From positions 62,001 through 126,000 of the forward strand of contig JAGQDJ010000142.1 of the NCBI GenBank assembly GCA_022885665.1: a stretch of 64,000 nucleotides of DNA, written 5' to 3'. This document shows positions 47,309 to 59,930 of this stretch, in pieces. The translations under genes were made by a program, and so were the position numbers. This stretch comes from Triops longicaudatus (taxonomy: Eukaryota > Arthropoda > Branchiopoda > Notostraca > Triopsidae). The notes under the pieces are model-generated. The model did not search any database and was not told where the DNA came from. It was given only the letters and a program-made list of their open reading frames with translations. Position 1 is the first letter of the stretch. Every line of letters begins with the position of its first letter.

Positions 47309-47466
47309 CAGTGGCGCAGCTAGGAATTTGTTTCGGAGTAGGCCTGTACACTCAAACGCCCCTCAATTTGCCCCTACAATTGCGAAAAGGAGGAGTCAAG
47401 AATTTTTTTTTATGGATTTCGGGGTAGGCCTGGGCCTGCCGGGCCTACCCCCTGGCTGCGCCACTG
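47309..47466. mobile_element. non-autonomous hAT-like element (family 2, short copy)
   Basis: 158 bp with a perfect 12-bp terminal inverted repeat (CAGTGGCGCAGC / GCTGCGCCACTG) and an exact 8-bp duplication GAGACAAG on both sides. It is clearly the same family as 34974-35244, sharing GGAATTTGTTTCGG, CACTCAAACGCCCCTCAATT and GGGTAGGCCTGGGCCTGCC, with about 113 bp missing from the middle. It has no coding capacity. Confidence 0.9.
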
Positions 47467-47474
47467 GAGACAAG

Positions 47475-48866
47475 GCAGGGCTCAAAGGCCTTAAGTTCAT
47501 CCTCAGCGAAGGTGGTAGCAAATCCGAGACTTCGGTCGGTTAAAGCACCAGTTTGCTAAAACTGGAACGGATAAAAAGAAATTTATCGAAAATATCGAGC
47601 ACTGAAGCAAGAAAAATTTTGGTTGCTCCGGAGCAAAAATCCCTTGCTCTACTGCTCCGCACTCTTGCTCTAGGCTCCGCTCCAAAGCTCTGGTTAATCA
47701 TTTTAATAAATTACATTAATTTGTCGAAGTCAATATTGGATATTGTTGTTGATAAACATATTCAAATTTATATTTTTAATTAAACAAACCAAAACGCACT
47801 TCAAAAAGCCTAAATACATTTAAAAGATCAACTGTATTTACGCGAGCTTTTTACAACCGTAAGGAACTTTTGATGAAAAAATTCCTATTTACAGCACGAT
47901 TTTCTGAAAATCACAACACGTAGCTCGCCATAAGAAGTTTAGCCTAGACATTTCGATTCTTTCGAACCGAAAATATTAAGAGAACCAAATCTTAAAATAT
48001 TCCTATTCCGATGTTTTATGGTATCTCTTACCCAAATAAAAACGACTTAACCCAATTTTAGGTAATTTACTCACTGTTGAGAAGGACTGCAGTAAGGTAG
48101 ACGATTGGGAATGATATTCAAAGCTGAAATACTGTGCAGTAAACTAATATGATGCAAACCTATCTCTGCCTTCACTGAACGAATGAAACTAAAACAGGAC
48201 AGTAGATTCAGTAGGAAGCCACCCCAAGTCGGTTAAATGGTTCGATTGTATCACAAAGCGCCATTTCTGAAGGAAATTACAAGATGCGAAGGTGAAAAAA
48301 AAAACGACAAATACTTTCGCTTGATATCTATAATAGTTTTATAATATTCTGATTTAAAATCGTGCAAATTATGTTACAGAGTTTTACTAAATAAAGTAAT
48401 CTTCGTTATACTTGTACTCGGTGACTTGTACTACGAAAATAAATTTCGTTAACAATGATTCAAAAATGTATACGTTTTTCGCTAACCAATGTAGCGTGAC
48501 AATGTTTCTTTACTTCAGAAAATATAGCAAACGTAGCAATCACACCTTGAAACGTTAGAAAGCAACTAAAAAGAACAAAATCTAATTTATGTAAGAACAG
48601 AAGCGTATGGTGACCTAATCAATAACGTGTTACAAGACTCTTGGAGGATCTGAAATCACACTTTACATAATGTTGTGAATTTCGGAAACAAAGATTGTGA
48701 TGGGATTGAAAACAAGCCCCGGCTTAAGAGATATATGACACATGCGTTATCTACACCAGCTTTGTCATGAAGAATGCTATTAAAAAACTATTCAGAAAGG
48801 AAAGGTGAAAGCACACAATACAGACAAGCTGGATACAATCGTGTGGCCGATTTCTGTAATGGAGGG
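47475..48866. other. intergenic region downstream of the CDYL-like gene
   Basis: AT-rich spacer with no recognisable gene. Around 48050-48095 a stretch of about 44 bp (containing GGTAATTTACTCACTGTTGAGAA) closely matches one at 57925-57968, so part of it is dispersed repeat. Confidence 0.45.
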
Positions 48867-51800
48867 TCAGAGCACCACATTTTCACTTTCCAAAAATGTT
48901 TTCATCAAACGCTGACCTTCCGAAGATGTCCAGTGCTGCACCAATAAACGACATTCTCCATTTAACACAGCTTCCAAACGACTCCGTAAAGGATGCCTTA
49001 ATAATGCTTTCGTAGCCTCCATGGCCTAAAAAAAAATTCACAAATATTTAAAAAACAGGTAAAAATATATAGAATGGCAGTCTCTGGAAGACTGGGTATT
49101 CCGCTTGAGAGATACACCTTAAGATTAACACAGACTACATATACAGATTAACACTTGGGGAAAGAACACTGACGAAAAATTCACAAACAAAAATTTCCGA
49201 AAAATACAAAATGATAAAACATCACAAGTGTAATTAAACTGACGAACAAGAAACGATTACTCTTAACAAAACCAATTAAAAAGCCAAGAAACACTCGAAA
49301 ATTCGATATCTTCATTTGTCTGCTTTAAAAAATCGCCTTAGTTTTCCAAATGGCCTCGTTCCTTTTTCTCAAAATAGCATTGTACGGAACTTTGCCAGGT
49401 TATAAATAAAACATCTCCCAAACTCGCTATGACAGTCGCACTAAGCCTTGATAGCGACAAGTAATGCGTTTCCTCGTCCTCTACTTTTTGTTCACTTTAG
49501 CTTGGTGTAATCCAGGTCTCCATGATCCTGTTGTGATCTTCCCACCTGGGGTAAAGTATTTCATTCAAACTCTTAAGCCCAGAATGACTCACTAATAACT
49601 GTTCGAACAACAAAGTAAACATCCATACTTGTAACATCGAAAAGGAAAACAAAAGACAAAATTTACTGCTCCTTTTAGATTCGCAGCGAACGTGACTTGC
49701 CAATATGTGAAAGTCCTACTACCATGTGCAGCTTACTACAGCAACGATTCTGGATGCCCGCTATACTCTACCGGCATTGCCGATGTGCAGATCGATCTGA
49801 ATGCCCCTCTGACTGGTCCACTGGCTTCGTTAACACCACAGAAACCCTCGTCCGTTCCAAGAAGGGAGTGACTTACAGTATGAATTTAAATAACAGAGCT
49901 CAAATGAAGGTGATTGACCGCATTACATGTCAAATAGCTACTAAAGCATATGACTCTTTTACCCTAGTTCTGCGAAGAGCTAACGCTGCTGCCTAATTGT
50001 ACTCCAGATCAAAGAGCGGCATCTCTCACTCTTCACGTTTCAAACTCGAGCCAAACTCATTCTACGTCCCTCCATAATGCTTTTATGGTTCACCCAAGTA
50101 CAAAAGTAAATTGTCGCTGCCCACCTAATCACTCCTGGAATCGTGTAGCAATAGAAAACGGTATAGGCGCACACGGGGACCAAGTTTCCGTTTCTTCATA
50201 TCAATGTGGCAAAGTAAGAAAATAAATAAATAAAAAATTAAATATTCTAGGGAGTTGCTAATTACACATTAACGAAATTCTGGATAGCTGAGACGCTGCC
50301 GAGCACGAGACTTTTGTGGTTATGTCACAGCCGATACCTTCTCCACCTATTATCGCTGCACATGTCCTAAAGGGACGATTTGCGTTTTGGCAGACCGCGC
50401 CTTACATGATACTCAACAGATGCATTACACAGGCCCAGCCTACCTTGCTTCGTGCAAACACTAAACTCTCCTCAGTGCATTAAGTGTGCTGCAAAACATC
50501 AACAACGTTTACCCCTCTTCGAGTCAATGACTCCATTAACTGCCTCCAACAAGCGGAACACTTATCTGACAAAAATACCTGCGAAGAATGGTTCGCCATT
50601 AACTGCACACGAGGCAGGAGTTCTTCTTGGAACTTCGAAGGCCACAAAATGTCATTGGCCAAGCCTTGGTGTAGAGCTTCAGTAGCCGTTACTGATCTTC
50701 CCTCGTATAGCAATACACTGGTCTACAATACGTTCCTTTGATTAGAAGTCGTTTTTATTTCGAAATATGTTGCCATATTTACCAAAGATTGGCGAAGTTG
50801 TTGATAAAAGGTTAAGGACACAGCACCTTCGGGTACTTGTCCTAACTTGCTGTAGGGTGTGTAAAACGTCGCTTTCTCGGACACCCACACGACGTCAAAG
50901 AAAGGCAAAATCGTGACACCCAGACCTACGGCAGTTCCATTAACCCCCGCTATTAAAGGCTTATTAAACTGGGCTAAGGCGATAAGGAATTCCTTCAACG
51001 CGGTGGCAGTCTCCTCCGCCACCTTTTTCCGCTTTTCAGGTATCGACTGTACTAAGGCATGTATGTCAATTCCTTGGCAGAATACAGACCCGTGGCTAGT
51101 TACTAAGACAACTTTGCAAGTCGAATCTTTGTTCAGACTTTGTAAGGCTTCGCGGAACTCTTTCAACACCTATTGCATATGTTTTTTTTTACTTTAATGA
51201 GCATCTTTCGTACTCAATACGTTCGACATCTTACCTGTACATTAAAACTGTTTTTCAACGTGGTAGATGTAGGATTAAGTAATATATGTACAAAGTTGTC
51301 GTGTTTTCGTAAGATGATTTCCTTGTAGTGAAAGGAGCCTTCCGTCTGTCTCAAACTTGTACGCAAACTACCACCATGATCTTCTTCACATTTAGTTCCA
51401 AGACTCATTAACCTCCGTTTCGCTTTCTGTTGCTCTTCCTGCTCGAGGTTGTTCAAAACTCGCGTAAGTCCTAAAGAAATAAAAGAAACAATATAACAGG
51501 GCGCATCACAAAAATCGCAGTGAGCGCAAAGACAATGACCATTATAATACATCTAATGAATATTTATAAAAAATAAAAAAGAACAAATGACAACGAAACA
51601 GAGATACTAAATAATAAAGCCAATTTGCTGACGTGTGTTCTTTTTTGTGAAATAATATATCGTGCTTCTAGGGCTGCTTCTTTCTCGAGACTACAAAATG
51701 AACTTCCATAAAAAATATAAAATCAATGTTTCATAGCAATGTAACTGTTGATACTAGAGCTAATCATTTGTGTATGAAAAAACTTTCTGAAAGCGTCTAC

Positions 51801-54800
51801 TGTCGTACTGAAGCATAAATGAGTATAAAACACTAAAAATTAGCTACAATGAAACTCGACTATAGTGTAATATCGGCTGTTTAACGCAAGAGGTCAACAG
51901 ATCTTTATCGGACGACTGTATAATTGCACACGGATATATGGAATTCAAATACAACAATTTCGTTCACACGAAACACTATTTAAGGCCTAACGGCCATCTA
52001 ATTTGAACATGCAACTTATTCTTGAAACACGATCGGAGTTATACAATACGGTAGCACGAAAAAAATAATAATCACACAACGGGAACGCGACTATTTCGCC
52101 TACTGACCCCAGCTTCCGTACAAAATAATATGCAATGGTCAATAAGCAAATCAACATAAGCTTTGCATAAAATACTTCTTCAACACAGCATTGGCTCTAG
52201 CACTAATGCAAGGTAACCTTCAATATAATTCTTAAGCTAAGCTGCATGTTTTGGGTTACTTTCGCGAAATTAAGTTGACTGCACAAGGCAGAAAGCAACG
52301 TACAGAAAAAGAAGCTAACAGAACACTTGCTTACTCCGTGAGATTTGTTTTTCGTGTAATGGGAAGAATTTTTAAGCTGGAGGATTTAAACTCAAAAGAC
52401 AATTTACGCGAATCTGATGAACGTTACCCAGAAAGACACATGCATTCAATTGACGAAAAATGCTCCAAACTTAAAAAGCTTATTACTTTTGATCAAGATG
52501 TTGGATTTGCCGAAACTTTGGGTCAGCGTTGTGTAATCTGGAGAAAAACCAGCACTACTACAATTATATTTGGAAAGTAACACATAGCTTTGCCATTATT
52601 AAAATGGATATTTACACTAAGTATCAGTCTAATTTTGAAAATTTTCTATGAAACACAAGCATTTTATCTTCTTCGGGTGTCACATTGGTATTTCGCATAG
52701 TGCTATGTGTGGTTTACTTTCTAAATGGCTAAGGGAATTGTGACTATCCAATTAGGTCCTTTTTGTTTTAGTATTGCATTACAATTTCAAAGGTAGCAAA
52801 TATAATGAATGAATTACGTTTTAATTTTAAAAAGCAACGAGTACATAATTTTAAAAAGTAACGAGTACATTACAATTACTCAAAAAAAAATAAATAATGG
52901 GGCATTACAAATTACACGTAAACATTAGCCTACACAACATAGGTTTGGACACACAGAACAATTTTATAGTTAGCCACGAAGATCTCGTTATAGCGAGAAA
53001 CCTTTAGGAATGTCCCAATATAAGAAAGACCTATTAAGTTTTCAAAACTGAAAGACACAGTATAGAATGCAAATTACGACTCGATGAAGTGCTGTCTCAC
53101 TCCAAACGATCTAGCCGGGTTGTACTAGTTCGCCGAATACCCTCACTTTTTATTAATTAGTTTGTCTGGGTTTTAAAGATGGGTCATGTTGACTAAGCGG
53201 CCGCAATCATTTCCGCTATCTCTTCTCTTAAATCTAACCTTGTCACTCATATGAACTTACCTTTATCCGGGCTTACAGGAGGCAAAACGAAGTCGTTTGT
53301 ACCTAAGACAAATTTCTAAAATTAAACTAAACATTTAAATACCGATTTATAGTACTCCAAGAGCAGGAAAAAAAAAGTTTCTTACTGGAAGACGTTCCAG
53401 GCACCGCAAACAGCAACGATGACGAAAGACTCTTCTCCTTCTCTCGTTTTTCCAAGCCTGCCAGCAGTGAAGGTCCCTTCTTTCTAGGCGATACTAGAGC
53501 CTCCATTTCATCACTGTTGGGAAAATCTGGTGCTGTTTCTAGCGTTCTCCTTTTCCTTCTTTTTTTCATAACTTGCGATTCATCTCCACAACTGATTGCC
53601 GGAGTGGATGGTTTGTCTTTTTCCACGTTACTATCTACTGGTGTTTTATTCTTCCTACTGGGACTGACTTGGGGCTCGGGTGATTCCTCCGAAGTACATG
53701 ATCGTCGTACAACATTTGGAGCATTGGTCGCACTCTGTGCTTTCTTTTTTGGAACATAAACCACGTGTCCATTCTTACTTCCAGGCGCTGGTAAAGCTTC
53801 CCATTGCTGAATTACTTTGTCTTCTACTTCCACCTTAGCTCGCGAAGTTGCTAAGGGCTTTCTACGAGGCTTCGCTATTTGACTGGTCTTTTCAATGCGT
53901 GAAGATGACTTCCTTCTTAAGGTTTTGGTGACGCGTTGGATCGCGTTCAAGCAACCTTTCGAGAGTAAATTTGTCGGCAACGCGTTCAAGCCTCCTGATA
54001 TATTTGAAGGCGCCGATCTACGCCTACCAGTAGAGGCCTGACTGGCATTGAGCATGTTAATCACTCCTTCATCAGAAAACAAGTTACTCAGATCTCGGGA
54101 GAACTTCGGTTTATCGCCGGAATTCCCTTCGCTTTTCCGCGCAAAGCGCGTGCCGGTCAACTTCCTTTTCTTCCGACGCAAGACGGAAGAAGTTTTACGC
54201 GGAGAGCCCCCGTTTTGTAGCGACCCTTTGGCGCGGACACTACCTTTGCCTACAGTCTGTTGTCGAGTAACTTGTGCTGAACTATCTCCGACCATTTCCA
54301 TGTCGGATTCTTCAACAACTTTTTCGGTTGGCTCCATCTCAGTTTCTGCAACGCTCGCAGTTTCTTTTAAAGTCTCACTATCACCATACAGAACATTTAC
54401 AATAGTGTGGAAAGGAGCAGTTGTTAGTACAGAAGTCGTAGAAGTTTCTGGCTGCTGCAAAGTCTGTGGCGTTTCAGTCTGTGCAGCAGTTTTCGGCGGT
54501 GTACGACGAGTTTTAATAAACTCTTCTTCCGTCGGTGATTTCGAGACGCCGGGCAACGACGTTTTGCATTTTGCGTCGCCAGTCGATACTAAAGTGGTAC
54601 CAGTCGGCAACGCCACTTCCTCTCCCACATTGGGTGTCCCCGATGGTCCAGGCCCGGTATCGGCAGCATTCTCTACGGGAACTGTTCCTTCAGACGTCCT
54701 TGCATTCTCCGTGTCATTAAGGGGTGTTTCTGCGTTTTCTGAGCATTTTACAGAGTCTACTAATACGACAGACTCAGTACTTGCGTTGGGGCTTAACATT

Positions 54801-55756
54801 CGCGTCCGATACTCTGCGTTTGAGGGTTCCGTTGTCTTCCGGTGCTCCTCTTCTCTTCCTTCTCCGTGTAGGGCGGCAATTGCTGCCTCAACATCTTCCA
54901 CCCTGTCACTGCCGTCTGCCACGGCAACGTTGGCTAACTCATGTTCTGCGGTTTCGCTGGTGGGAATTACGACTTCCATGGCATATTCTTCACCATCGGT
55001 AACTAGATCGTCCTGGAATGTCTCGGAGATGGGTAAAACAACTACCTCTTCGGGACTCTCGACCGGAGACGGATTGTTGGAAGTACGCTTGGACATAGTT
55101 GTCTCTACAGTTGTCCCAATTTGTGCCATTTTTTCGTTTGAGGCAGAGCTGCTTGCGTGCGGATGGTTGGTCACGAATGTACGTTGTCCGGGTGTCCGGG
55201 TTTGGTTAAAAATGACAACGACAGTGTTTGGTTTCTTCTTTTTCACGAGACCCGGCTGTTCTGGTTGTTCAGCACGCTGTTTAGGGCGCGATGTACTTTT
55301 TGAGACGGTTACTTTCGGATTAACCAGGTGGGACGAGCGCGTTGTAGGTGACGCATTAAGCGAACGGACAAGCTTCTGTGAAATGGCGCCTAGGGCAGAA
55401 GAACGTTTGGCGACTTCTTCGTAAAGCTCTTCGCGCGACAAGATGGGACTTGAAAGATTAAGATTGGGGACTTTAACTCCTAAACGCGGTTTCGCGGAAA
55501 CTTCGGTTGCTCGTTCAGCGACCTGGCGGCCTAGGATATACGGTGGTAATGTATAACTAGACGTTCCACAGGGTTGGGAAGGGCTTGCTGATGACTGTGT
55601 TACTGATAATGTGTTGTGAACAGATGACGTAGTAACACGGCGAAGATTATTACCAGAAGGCTTGGGAACGCCGACAAGTTTATATAAATAGCCTCCGATG
55701 AGCTTTTTGGAAAGAACTTGGCCCTCTTCTGTTGTTTCGGCAGGCGGGGAGGCCAT
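48867..55756 (-). CDS. CDYL-like protein: long disordered N-terminus plus crotonase-fold domain
   Basis: Six coding exons: 55756-53386, 53302-53261, 51470-51235, 51169-50783, 50722-50579, 49025-48867, giving 1112 residues. The last 300 or so match the enoyl-CoA-hydratase-like domain of chromodomain Y-like proteins: YKEIILRKHDNFVHILL, LVTSHGSVFCQGIDI, NKPLIAGVNGTAVGLGVTIL, DVVWVSEKATFYTPYSKLGQ and RSVTATEALHQGLANDILWP. In CDYL this fold acts as a crotonyl-CoA hydratase or CoA-binding corepressor module. The first exon encodes about 790 residues of low-complexity Ser/Thr/Glu sequence with nuclear-localisation-like basic clusters (RRKKRKL, KKRRKRRT). I see no chromodomain. The frame is open above the ATG as far as an acceptor-like ttttctag at 55787, so an additional upstream coding exon with a chromodomain cannot be excluded. 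Introns C and E hold 1.8 and 1.55 kb; the latter contains an argos-like gene. Confidence 0.85.
49464..50464 (+). CDS. aos: Argos (giant-lens)-like secreted EGFR antagonist, nested in a CDYL-like intron
   Basis: In flies Argos is secreted, sequesters the EGFR ligand Spitz and is itself induced by EGFR signalling. Four exons: 49464-49550, 49679-49909, 49968-50213, 50288-50464, all in phase 0, giving 246 residues. Exon 1 is a textbook signal peptide (MRFLVLYFLFTLAW). The mature part has 16 cysteines. Landmarks are ERDLPICESPTTMC (from residue 33), YRHCRC, the NNRAQMKFCEELTLLPNC junction across exons 2-3, VNCRCPPN, then CRARDFCGY and YRCTCPKGTIC near the end. The ERDLPIC motif, repeated C-R-C-P pairs and final CxCPKG.xC spacing are those I know from Argos. 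It is much shorter than the fly protein, lacking the long insert. It lies wholly within the last intron (49026-50578) of the CDYL-like gene on the opposite strand. Splice sites are inferred; the signal peptide, phases and cysteine pattern agree. Confidence 0.78.
51471..53260. other. large intron of the CDYL-like gene
   Basis: About 1.8 kb, AT-rich. A plus-strand open frame of 109 codons (52251-52580) has no recognisable domain. GAGTACAT occurs twice near 52840-52870 as part of a short direct repeat. No supported feature. Confidence 0.45.
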
Positions 55757-55786
55757 ACTATGTGCCCTACAGCTCCATTGAAGCTC

Positions 55787-58413
55787 CTAGAAAAGAAATC
55801 ACACATCAAAACATGTTTTCGCGGGTGTTTTTGTATGGGCATAACAATAGAGAAATTTTAGAATATCGTAAATTTCGAAGAATACCTAGAATCGGGGTGT
55901 TAAGATTATCAATCAATAACTGAGATATTATTTATTGATAATGAGAGCACAAAATGAAACGAGACTACACGACCGTAAAATTTATTCAGTGGAAGTTGAA
56001 TCAAATTCCTCAACACACCGGCCCTAAGTCCATGATAAAAGTGTGAACCGCGAACAAACGATTAGACGAACCGGACCTAGAAAAGGAATGGGAAATATGC
56101 TGCAGTAGAATCTTGTTAAGACGAATCCACTGGGAACAGATGAAAAAAATCGATATATTCGAAGGTCTTTAAAAGGATTCTCTACAGATTAAAACTTGTT
56201 AATTTATAAAGTTATAACATTCTTAACTTGCTTTATGATTGAATGGTTAGTAACGCAATGTAATGTACTGAGAAAAAATACATAGCAAACCAGAGTTTTA
56301 ATTAAACCTCTTGAGGCTGATTAATCTGGAGTAATTACGAAAGAAGCCTTTCACTTCACAAGCGATTTGCTGGAGCTCCTTCTGCGCGTAATAAAGGTTA
56401 ATCAGCCTCGAGAAGCATGATTCTATGTGGCTTGCTATGTACACTTTTTTGTTGCTCTGTACAGTACGGTACTGTACTATACAGTACGTACGGAACGGTA
56501 GATTACATGGAACAACAGAGGTGTACAGAGAGAGCACTGGGCCTCCTCCTTATGGAACTTTTGTCTTCACTTTTGAAAGCCCTCAGGCTAGTCCCACGAG
56601 GGGTGGGTGAAAACAGCTTGACGACGCCTTTGTCCATGAAACCCATACTGAGTTGTTGACGCCCCATTTGAACTGGTTTCGAGCTCATTTTCACAGCCAA
56701 TCAGGGCATGAGTTCCACTTTCGGTCCTGAGTTTCCACTTTTAACTCATCCTTTTCAATCTATTTTTCTAGAACAGCCTTTTAACAGGGTCGCTCTCTCT
56801 GTATACCTCTGTGCATGGAAAGGAAGGGGACAGTTATTTTTTGTTCTGCTCACTTTTCTTGTGGGTAAAACTAGTGCTTATTGACTAGGTTTAGCGGTAA
56901 GATTTAATTTGTTAAAAAACACCTTACGAATCTTTTGTTAGGACAGAGAATAAAAAAAAAATAAGTGCTTTACAGATTATGCAGAACAAGCTCTTCAACA
57001 CATTGTAAGAAAAATATCGCCATAACGAAGTTTTTTTAGTCAATTATCCGTTATTACGGAGAAGTAAAACAACCCACAGGCTTCGCGTGTGCACAGAAGA
57101 AAAACATGCAATACCAAAACTTGCAATCACGGATATATCGAGTAGCTTTCGCCTTCCAGAGGATTCATTATAGCGAGATTTTGCTATTTTCAGTTGCGGT
57201 TTTACAGGAGGTTTTTGTGTGTCTTCAAAAGATTAGTGTAATAATCTTACGCGCTAATAAAGCTTACTGTCATTTTACGATAAGAATGCGAGTGAAATTT
57301 CATAATACACGTGAAGAAAATAAAAAACAATGACATTTTCCTACTTTATAATTTCCTCATAAGGGTATTTATTTTATTGCTAGTATTATGATTTACTATC
57401 ACCTATCATGTAGCCTTCATAAAAAAAAACTGCAAATGTCAAACCCCTCCCGACCCCCCACCCTCCGAACCAACATTCTGGTTACGGCCTGGCTGGTAGA
57501 TATAACTTATCTTTTGGTCAATACGTTATTTAAACGTCGTTTAAATGTACAGTCAATGTTAATTTTGGTGAAAAATCTTTCCCTAGAAACACCGACATTA
57601 TTCTCGTTAAAATTTTACTAATAATACTTTGTAAAGAATACTGACGGTGAGCTATAGTGATTATTATAGCTAACTTTATTTTCAGAAATCGGCAGTAAAA
57701 TGTTTTCCATAATTTACTTAATGCTTAATTTCCAAATACCTCGGTAATTAGCACGTAACATTCAAATGAAAATACTTCTAAGTAGAAGCACAACTAAATT
57801 GATAGGGAAGACGTCATTTTAGCATTTCAGTTCTTATGGACGAAAATCTTCTCCGAAACAAATTGTACGAAATTTTAAATTCAAATTTTCTTCAGATGAA
57901 CTCCGCTACCTTAATCCAATTGGCTTTTACCCAATTTTGGGTAATTTACCCACTGTTGAGAAGCACTGGCCAACATGGACTATCTGTAAATAGGGGTCAG
58001 ATTACTACATATATTTCCCCATCATTGTAGTCTTGTCGACATTTTCGCTTCTACTGCGTTCAGTGTGGGATTTCTACGACACTTTTTTACGAAATTCAAG
58101 TAAGCTCCAGCTACACTATATGCACAGCGGTACAAGCTGTTGCATTATGTTTGCACTGCCGTGTCCACTTGTTTACGGAACGGATACAGAAGGCGTAAAG
58201 AGATACAAAATTACGTAATAAAACGAAGTTGCTTACGATTTTCTCGCTTAAAACTTGTTTTTATTTTTCTTTCGTAACGACTGATTCACCAAAAGATATT
58301 ATGCGGATACAAATTTATACAAAGAACACAAACTAAATGGTTACGCAAAACGTTAATTTCCAATATTTTCTTGAACACACAAAGGATCGGAAGCTGAACA
58401 GAAGATAATACTT
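55787..58413. other. intergenic region between the CDYL-like gene and SLC35B3
   Basis: Should contain the CDYL-like promoter and any 5' exon. No chromodomain-like exon was found on either strand. It contains one copy of the dispersed 44-bp sequence (57925-57968) and a GTACTGTAC-rich stretch near 56460-56495 that can form hairpins. Confidence 0.45.
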
Positions 58414-59930
58414 TTATACAGAGCTGACTAGTTTCAAGTGTCTTTTAGGAACAAATGACAACCGTACACTTCTGTAAAATGATCTAACACGCGCAAACGG
58501 GTCTTTCCAGTCGGGCTTTTTGGCTAAGGAATTCATGTACACTCCTACAAATACTAGAGCACCGGCCCAAACATACCTGCACGTACAACTTCATTAGAAA
58601 TATGTTATATACGAAACAGGGCAACCTTACTCAACAGAAAAAGGTTTGCTGAACATCATGAAAGACAAAACCATTGTAAAGGCTTTTCGGAATGTTGTAA
58701 CAGTCACAGCGGCGAAAGCGCCACAAGTACGAACCAGCGTCAGCACCAAATTGATTCCCAAGTATCCTGTCATAGAGTACAGCGCTCCATATCCGTAACA
58801 CTCTTTTCGGTACTACTCAATACAGAACCCAACCCAACTGCATGTTTAAATCGCACATAAACTAATGAAAGCCACACCTGATTGCATAAATGAATAGCAG
58901 GAACAAGTTGGCCGGATACCGCCAACGTGAAAAAAATATAAACAACTCCAATACTATAAGAATACAAAACGACTTCAGAATTTGGTGCACCGGTAGCTCT
59001 CATCGCTTTTTCTTGCACGTTTCCAATTATGGCATCAGCCAGGAGGGCAAAGGTTATCATAATAATACCTTGAAGAAGTGTACATAAGCCTGAACTTCAA
59101 TATGTAACAAGAAGAACTCAAATCGAACCTGTTATATCGAAGTTGGGTGAGATGTGGCTGTCTATAAGCGTGAACCAAATCAAACCAGCACACATAACTG
59201 TGGCAGCAATGAAATCCATGCTGCCATATTGTTTTTTCTGGATAACAATTCCACCAATCAAAACTGGGATTAACTTGCAGGATTTGAAAATAATCTTGTT
59301 GGAAACAATGAATTTATTTATTGTGTTCTAAGGAGCGGATTTAACGGTACTTGAGTAGGGTAATTTAGGTAGGCTAATGAGGAATTTGAGAGTGCCATAG
59401 TACCCACTGTTAGCAAAGCGAGGAGGACATACGTTTTATATGAAATTCTAATTAAAAAGTGTTAAAATATTAAGTGTATTTAAGGTTTCCTTTACGCTTT
59501 GATTACCTTCTTTCTTTGTGACCAGTGGCATTAAATTCAACCCAGCCGAAGGCAGAATACAAAATAAACTGGTAGAATGTAACATAAAGACCATACGTCT
59601 TGATTTCTCGGTGAGTGAAAATAAGTTCCTAGGATTGGTTCAAATTGAAAATGGAGAAATAAATATATCATGCATACGAACTAATTTTCAAACGAAAACT
59701 TCTAAGTAGTTTACCTGGAGATAGCCGTAGAATATATAGAATATGAATACTCCCACAGAACAAAAGGCGAATTGCCAAGTTCTGCTTAATAATGACAAGT
59801 TAAATCCTAAGAAAAACAAGGGGTTTTCTTTGGATTCAAGTTGCTGTGCGTTTCCGGTTCCTTTTGACTCAATAATACTGTAAGAAACGTTATCTTTTCT
59901 AGTAAAAGAATCATCTTTCACCTCACCCAT
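58414..59930 (-). CDS. SLC35B3: Adenosine 3'-phospho 5'-phosphosulfate transporter 2 (SLC35B3)
   Basis: Golgi multipass nucleotide-sugar-type transporter that brings PAPS into the lumen for sulfation. Seven exons: 59930-59715, 59628-59507, 59447-59351, 59294-59129, 59068-58878, 58800-58631, 58576-58414, giving 374 residues (human 401). Conserved landmarks in order: FCSVGVFIFYIFYGYLQELI, YVTFYQFILYSAFGWVE, NSSLAYLNYPTQ, IIFKSCKLIPVLIGGIVIQ, the family-typical ADAIIGNVQEKAMRATGAPN, SEVVLYSYSIGVVY, MTGYLGINLVLTLVR, VTTFRKAFTMVLSFMMFSKP and YVWAGALVFVGVYMN. These mark it as SLC35B3 rather than SLC35B2. About ten membrane segments are expected. The exon 6 acceptor (aaaagag at 58801) is weak but required by frame. 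Confidence 0.94.

Noticed and set aside
47055..47351. Lys-rich open frame containing an unknown residue
   Set aside because: Produced by the poly(T) tract with an N and the end of a transposon copy.
49697..49996. Single-exon 99-codon ORF with four or more Cys
   Set aside because: Its second half reads into an intron; the gtgatt donor at 49910 and the cctag acceptor at 49967 give a much better Cys-rich protein, reported as argos-like.
52251..52580. 109-codon plus-strand open frame in the large CDYL-like intron
   Set aside because: Considered as a second nested gene after finding argos, but no recognisable residues and no convincing splice partners.
54048..55424. Plus-strand open frame of 458 codons
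   Set aside because: It is antisense to the long first exon of the CDYL-like gene, has no start context or domain, and arises from the Ser/Glu-rich codon composition of the true minus-strand exon.
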